A stretch of DNA of 49,683 nt from JBDHBD01 sp039586095 (lineage in GTDB: Bacteria; Gemmatimonadota; Gemmatimonadetes; Palauibacterales; Palauibacteraceae): assembly GCA_039586095.1 (NCBI GenBank), contig JBDHLB010000004.1, positions 1 through 49,683 on the forward strand, in the 5' to 3' direction. Position 1 is the first letter of the stretch. Each line of letters opens with the position of its first letter. Below the pieces are notes generated by a model. It was not told the DNA's origin and searched no databases. It worked only from the letters and a program-made list of their open reading frames with translations. Of this stretch, positions 46,172-49,683 are shown one piece after another. A program made the translations under genes and the position numbers.

Positions 46172-47161
46172 ATGAAGAATAGAGCGCTGGGCACCACGGG
46201 CTACGAGGTCAGCGAGATCGGTTTCGGAGGTTGGGGGCTCGGAGCCGACATGTGGCGTGGCGTCGACGACAGTGAGGGAGTCGATGCGCTCCGTGCGGCT
46301 TCGGACCGCGGTGTGACGTTCTTCGACACGGCGCTGGGGTACGGGGCCGGCCACTCCGAGCGCTTGATCGGGCAGGTGCTCCGGGAGGAGATCCGTGACG
46401 GGGGCGCCGTCGTGGCCACGAAGGTTCCGCCACTCAACCTGCAATGGCCAGGTGCCAGGAGCAGCCGAGTCGCCGACACATATCCCCCGTCACACCTAAC
46501 CGCATGCACGGAGGAATCGCTCCGGAATCTCGGGGTCGACGCTGTGCAGGTGCAGCAGTTCCACGTGTGGCACGACGCGTGGCTCGACGATCCGGATTGG
46601 GCGACGTCTCGGGAGCATATGATCCGCCTCAAGGAGGAGGGAAAGGTCCTCCACTGGGGCATCTCGATCAACGACCACGCGCCCGAGACCGCGCTGCTGG
46701 CGCTTGCGGACCCTGTCTTCGAGACCGCCCAGGTGATCTACAACATCTACGATCGCTCCCCGGAAGTCGCGCTTTTCGAGCTTGCGAGGACGAAACCGCT
46801 CGGCCTGATCGTCCGCGTGCCGTTCGACGAGGGCGCGCTCACGGGGAGCATTCGCGCCAACATGGTGTTTCCGGCCGAGGATTGGCGAGAGTTGTACTTC
46901 GCGGGCGACCGGCGCGCGCAGGCCGAGGCGAGGGCGAACGCTCTCAGCGAATTGCTCGGCGAGGAGGTCCGAACGCTGCCGGAGCTCGCCCTCCGATTCT
47001 GTCTCTCCCCTCCGGAGGTATCGACGGTGATCCCCGGCATGCGACGCGTCGAACATGTCCTGTCGAACGTCGCGGCGTCGGAGGCGGGCCCGTTATCGCC
47101 CGGTCTGTTGTCTCGACTCGAGGAGCACGCCTGGGACAAGAACTGGTACCCGAACGACTGA
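46172..47161 (+). CDS. Aldo/keto reductase
   Basis: 329 residues from ATG 46172 (GGGAG seven bases upstream; GTG 46136 is in frame but less well placed). MKNRALGTTGYEVSEIGFGG, FFDTALGYGAGHSERLIGQVL (catalytic Asp and Tyr), VVATKVPP (catalytic Lys) and LRFCLSPPEVSTVIPGMRR are the AKR signature. Uses NAD(P)H to reduce or oxidise carbonyls or sugars; substrate unknown. The middle segment with QQFHVWHDAWLDDPDW is of the type found in sugar-associated members. Confidence 0.9.
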   Translation: MKNRALGTTGYEVSEIGFGGWGLGADMWRGVDDSEGVDALRAASDRGVTFFDTALGYGAGHSERLIGQVLREEIRDGGAVVATKVPPLNLQWPGARSSRVADTYPPSHLTACTEESLRNLGVDAVQVQQFHVWHDAWLDDPDWATSREHMIRLKEEGKVLHWGISINDHAPETALLALADPVFETAQVIYNIYDRSPEVALFELARTKPLGLIVRVPFDEGALTGSIRANMVFPAEDWRELYFAGDRRAQAEARANALSELLGEEVRTLPELALRFCLSPPEVSTVIPGMRRVEHVLSNVAASEAGPLSPGLLSRLEEHAWDKNWYPND

Positions 47162-47204
47162 AGGCACGGCGCGCACCCGCAGGCAGACCACCGTGGCGAG
47201 ACGT

Positions 47205-47591
47205 TCATTCGAGGGCTGCGGCGCGCTCGGCCAGCAGTTCGCGGAGGAGTGACCTGTGACACCGAGACTCGTCCGCACAGTAGCAACCCACGGAGAAGTG
47301 GGCACCGTGCGATAGCGCTGCAAGGACGTCTAGAAGCCGACTCTTCTCGGGGACCTTCATTTCGGCTCGATACTTCCTGGCGAACACGCCCCAGTCTTTC
47401 TCGTTCTCCACCGACTGACCCAGCTTCATGAGCTCAGCGCTCGGTGCCAGGTTGGGAAGCCACACGTCGTAGTAGTCACGCGACGCGTACTCGCTCTTCG
47501 GGACGCCCCGGGGGGGACGTCTTACCGTTCCAACTCGCACTCCCTCATCTCGGTGCCTCGGAGTTCCGAGGCGTACTATCCGGATAGCCAT
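47205..47591 (-). CDS. DUF488 family protein
   Basis: 128 residues. RIVRLGTPRHRDEGVRVG, YYDVWLPNLAPSAELM, FARKYRAEM and the C-terminal GCYCADESRCHRSLLREL fit the short DUF488 type, with the conserved CxC...CHR motif. Function is not established. Convergent with the aldo/keto reductase, 43 bp apart. Confidence 0.85.
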   Translation of the reverse strand: MAIRIVRLGTPRHRDEGVRVGTVRRPPRGVPKSEYASRDYYDVWLPNLAPSAELMKLGQSVENEKDWGVFARKYRAEMKVPEKSRLLDVLAALSHGAHFSVGCYCADESRCHRSLLRELLAERAAALE

Positions 47592-47619
47592 TTGGACCCT
47601 GACTCCTGTCTGGCGTTCG

Positions 47620-48012
47620 TCAGGTCGCGACGGAAGACTCCGTTGGCTTCGGAGCGAGAATCAGCAACACGACTCCGACGATCGCCAGCGCAGGGACATC
47701 CCCGACGAGATGTCCTCGCTCAGCGGCGTCCGAAATCGCCTGTAACCCCATGATCCCGGCGTGTACCAGGCTGGACCAGGCCGCGAACAGGATCAGGCTC
47801 CGGTGCTTCCAAGGCTCCCGTGCCGCCAGTATGAGGAACAGTCCGAGCGTCGCGTATACACCCTGAAACATCTGTTCGTACTCGTGCTGATTCGGCTGCC
47901 ATTGCCATCCGGCCGGCCAGATCCGCATGAGCAGCCAGACGCCGAAGATGAAGATGAGGCCGATGGCGATGAGCACCGGACGCAGCGCTTGCGAATGCGT
48001 TCCTTCGGGCAT
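47620..48012 (-). CDS. Small multi-pass membrane protein (DUF6632-like)
   Basis: 130 residues, four hydrophobic segments: VLIAIGLIFIFGVWLLMRIW, a second near YATLGLFLILAARE, a third near LILFAAWSSLVHAGIMG, and ALAIVGVVLLILAP at the end. The start ATG 48012 has GGAGG seven bases upstream. An 18-bp palindrome 62 bp upstream is a likely operator of the adjacent TetR repressor, so expression is probably induced when that repressor is released. Function unknown. Confidence 0.82.
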   Translation of the reverse strand: MPEGTHSQALRPVLIAIGLIFIFGVWLLMRIWPAGWQWQPNQHEYEQMFQGVYATLGLFLILAAREPWKHRSLILFAAWSSLVHAGIMGLQAISDAAERGHLVGDVPALAIVGVVLLILAPKPTESSVAT

Positions 48013-48073
48013 GATGAATCCTCCACCGTTTGGAGACACCGTCACTGGTTCCGTGGGACTCTCAAAAGCATCT

Positions 48074-48091
48074 ATACCAACCGGTTGGTAT
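48074..48091. promoter_or_regulatory. Perfect 18-bp palindrome, probable TetR operator
   Basis: ATACCAACCGGTTGGTAT is a perfect palindrome between the TetR gene (stop at 48138) and the small membrane protein (start 48012). A TATAGA that could serve as a minus-strand -10 box overlaps its left end (48071-48076). The half-site ATACCNACC is shared with the dyad over the TetR promoter. Confidence 0.82.
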
Positions 48092-48137
48092 GCGAAGCAC
48101 GACATCGGGGCCGAACTGGGAAAGAGAAAGTCATCGG

Positions 48138-48791
48138 CTAGTGCACCCCGGACGCTTGCTCGGGGCGTAGAGTCTCGAGATGTGCGTCGAGTACTGTCCG
48201 GCATGCTGTGAACGGTTCGATGTCGTGCGCATTCTTGGCGAAACCGCACGCTCCCTGGTAGCTGGCCACATACATGGTCGCAACCGCTTTCGCGTCGACA
48301 TCGGGGCGCACCAGACCTCGAGCCTGGCCGCGCCTAAGACCCTCACAGATCGTGTCCTTCCATTCCTCCAGAATCTCGGCGAGGCGACAACGAAATCCCT
48401 CATCGACGCCCGACATCTCGGTGACGAGATTGTTTACGGGGCAGCCCAGGAGCAGGATTCCGGTCTTCGACAGCTCCTGCTCCATGCGCAGTCCCATCGT
48501 CTTCAGCCCCTCCGTGGGATCGTCGGCCTCGATGAACGGATCGATGTACCTCTCTCGGACCAGGGGCTTGACCTTCTCCTCGACCACCGCGTACCCCAAG
48601 CCCTGCTTGCTGCCGAAGTGGTGGTAGAGCGCCCCCTTCGTAACCCCGGCAGCCGCGAGGATCGTATCGAGGCTCGCAGCGCGGAACCCATTCATGTACA
48701 TCTCCTCGAAAGCCGCTTGAAGCAGTGCTTCGCGCGTGGCCTCGGGGTCGCGTCGTACGGGGGTGCTGGAGGGTTCAGGCTGAGCTGACAT
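48138..48791 (-). CDS. TetR/AcrR-family transcriptional repressor
   Basis: 217 residues. N-terminal HTH: ATREALLQAAFEEMYMNGFR, then ASLDTILAAAGVTKGALYHH and FGSKQGLGYAVVEEK. The ligand-binding domain carries GCPVNNLVTEMSGVD, frequent in one TetR subfamily. ATG 48791 sits inside a candidate operator (48788-48805) and seven bases after a -10-like box, so the mRNA would be leaderless. It probably represses itself and the downstream membrane protein gene. Confidence 0.92.
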   Translation of the reverse strand: MSAQPEPSSTPVRRDPEATREALLQAAFEEMYMNGFRAASLDTILAAAGVTKGALYHHFGSKQGLGYAVVEEKVKPLVRERYIDPFIEADDPTEGLKTMGLRMEQELSKTGILLLGCPVNNLVTEMSGVDEGFRCRLAEILEEWKDTICEGLRRGQARGLVRPDVDAKAVATMYVASYQGACGFAKNAHDIEPFTACRTVLDAHLETLRPEQASGVH

Positions 48792-48827
48792 ACCGACCAG
48801 TATGTACGATGCCCGGCCCGCTGTCAA
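48788..48827 (-). promoter_or_regulatory. Promoter of the TetR gene with overlapping operator
   Basis: On the minus strand TTGACA (48822-48827) is 17 bp from CATACT (48799-48804), a good sigma-70 spacing. The -10 box lies in the dyad ACATAC-N6-GTATGT (48788-48805), which includes the half-site ATACCGACC seen in the 48074 palindrome. Predicted transcription begins at or next to the ATG (48791). Confidence 0.72.
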
Positions 48828-48883
48828 GTCGTGGCTGCAGGCATGTCAGTGCGCACTCCCGGCCGCAGCGCTCGCTGCTGGCG

Positions 48884-49683
48884 TTACTGCGCTCCTGAGC
48901 TTGTGGACAAGAAGGACCGAGCCTCTCGGACCTCCTCCCTATCCGAATGCGGGGCGGTCTCCAGGAGCATGCCGTAATACTCGGTCGCCTTGCTGCCGTC
49001 GCTACTCCCACGGGCCGCTCGGGCAGCTCCCAAGAGGCTGTTGAAGCGGCCGGGCCACATGGCCAACGACTTCTCGTACGCCGTGAGCGCTTCGGCCGGA
49101 TCTCCAATCTCCATCAGCAGATCACCGAGCGCCTCCCCCGGTGGCAGGTACGTCCCCGGGGTCACTGGGTGCTTTTCTATCGTGGCTTCGAGGTCAACCG
49201 CAGATCGAGCCAGGCTCAGGGCCTCGTCGGCGTCCTCGGCCACCATGGCTCTCCAGGCAGCCAACGTACGTCGGTCGATATCGATGTAGGTGGTGAAGGC
49301 CTGTTCGCCCGCCTCTTTCGCGGCGTCTCGGAGCGCCTCCATCCTCTCGAGCGCCCGGTCCGCAGCCTCGAAGTCGTCCGACCGGACGGCTCCCAGGCCC
49401 TTCGCGAACCACGTCTGGGACTCGGCCCACTGGTAGCGGTCCCACGGCAGACCCGCCGGTGTCACCGGCGGCAAAGACGCAGCTCCGGCCCAGTCTCTGC
49501 GCTCCACTGCATAGCGTGCTGGCATGGCAGCGAGATGGAAGGCGCTCACGAACGTACCCTGATACTTGCTTTTGGCGAGAGCTTCCTCCACGGCCGCGAG
49601 CGCCCTGGAGTCCTCTCCCTGCTGGAGGTACGCGTAGACCAGATAGTCCATCGCGTGTGCGTAGTGGTGCGAGACAGCATCTC
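48884..49683 (-). CDS. TPR-repeat protein, C-terminal part (runs off window)
   Basis: At least 266 residues; the frame stays open to the window edge (DAVSHHYAHAMDYLVYAYLQ at the edge), so the N-terminus is missing. TPR-type helical pairs are seen in DSRALAAVEEALAKSKYQG, AADRALERMEALRDAAKEAG, LGDLLMEIGDPAEALTAYEK and LLGAARAARGSSDGSKATEY. The HxxDYLVYAYLQQGED motif is found in large secreted TPR proteins. Function unknown. Confidence 0.8.
   Translation of the reverse strand, partial: DAVSHHYAHAMDYLVYAYLQQGEDSRALAAVEEALAKSKYQGTFVSAFHLAAMPARYAVERRDWAGAASLPPVTPAGLPWDRYQWAESQTWFAKGLGAVRSDDFEAADRALERMEALRDAAKEAGEQAFTTYIDIDRRTLAAWRAMVAEDADEALSLARSAVDLEATIEKHPVTPGTYLPPGEALGDLLMEIGDPAEALTAYEKSLAMWPGRFNSLLGAARAARGSSDGSKATEYYGMLLETAPHSDREEVREARSFLSTSSGAQ

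Overview
The window is GC-rich bacterial chromosome with dense coding on both strands. I see no rRNA, tRNA, insertion sequence, CRISPR array or phage gene. The gene content suggests a Gemmatimonadota-like or related soil/marine heterotroph: a secreted M14 and M28 peptidase, a sortilin-type BNR protein, DUF1028, DUF1343/NamZ, a Ser/Thr kinase with FlgO/TolB-like and TPR tail, Tat-signal oxidoreductases and a PQQ alcohol dehydrogenase with a fused cytochrome c. This placement is inferred from gene content only.

Layout. 1-2260: two bitopic membrane proteins. The second carries a cytoplasmic JAB/MPN (JAMM-like) domain with altered metal ligands, and both end in the same two-cysteine ectodomain. 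2261-4580: a zone of decay. It holds a 67-codon remnant of a [NiFe]-hydrogenase small subunit, an intact His-rich NicO-type metal transporter, and a histidine kinase joined by a deletion scar to the tail of a LuxR-type response regulator. 4587-9693: a DUF362 Tat protein, pseudouridine-5'-phosphate glycosidase, a radical SAM protein, an SDR and an EEP-family lipoprotein. 9891-16109: a co-directional run of a transmembrane Ser/Thr kinase with TPRs, a BTAD/AAA regulator translationally coupled to it (ATGA), and a lipoprotein fusing a cyclase/formamidase domain to DUF1028. 16190-25210: porin, DadA-like oxidoreductase, M14 peptidase, dienelactone-hydrolase-like protein and MtgA. 25326-32953: sortilin-like protein, NamZ, MATE transporter and M28 peptidase. 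32985-38739: lipoproteins, a Tat epimerase, a PQQ dehydrogenase, a J-like protein without HPD, a BP74-like lipoprotein and a methyltransferase. 39046-41655: a large leucine-rich-repeat lipoprotein with a recent internal duplication, preceded by three evenly spaced 19-bp dyads. 41879-47161: SSS symporter, GH4 glycosidase, NagB and an aldo/keto reductase. 47205-49683: DUF488 protein, a small membrane protein controlled by an adjacent TetR repressor, and a truncated TPR protein.

How the genes may work together. Several enzymes fit cell-wall and amino-sugar salvage (NamZ, GH4 plus SSS uptake, NagB) beside wall synthesis (MtgA). The secreted peptidases, porin and MATE pump fit a scavenging lifestyle. 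The kinase/BTAD pair looks like one signalling unit. The best candidates for something undescribed are the JAB-domain/shared-ectodomain pair at the left edge, whose partners probably lie outside the window, the three-dyad regulatory region before the LRR lipoprotein, and the cyclase-DUF1028 fusion.
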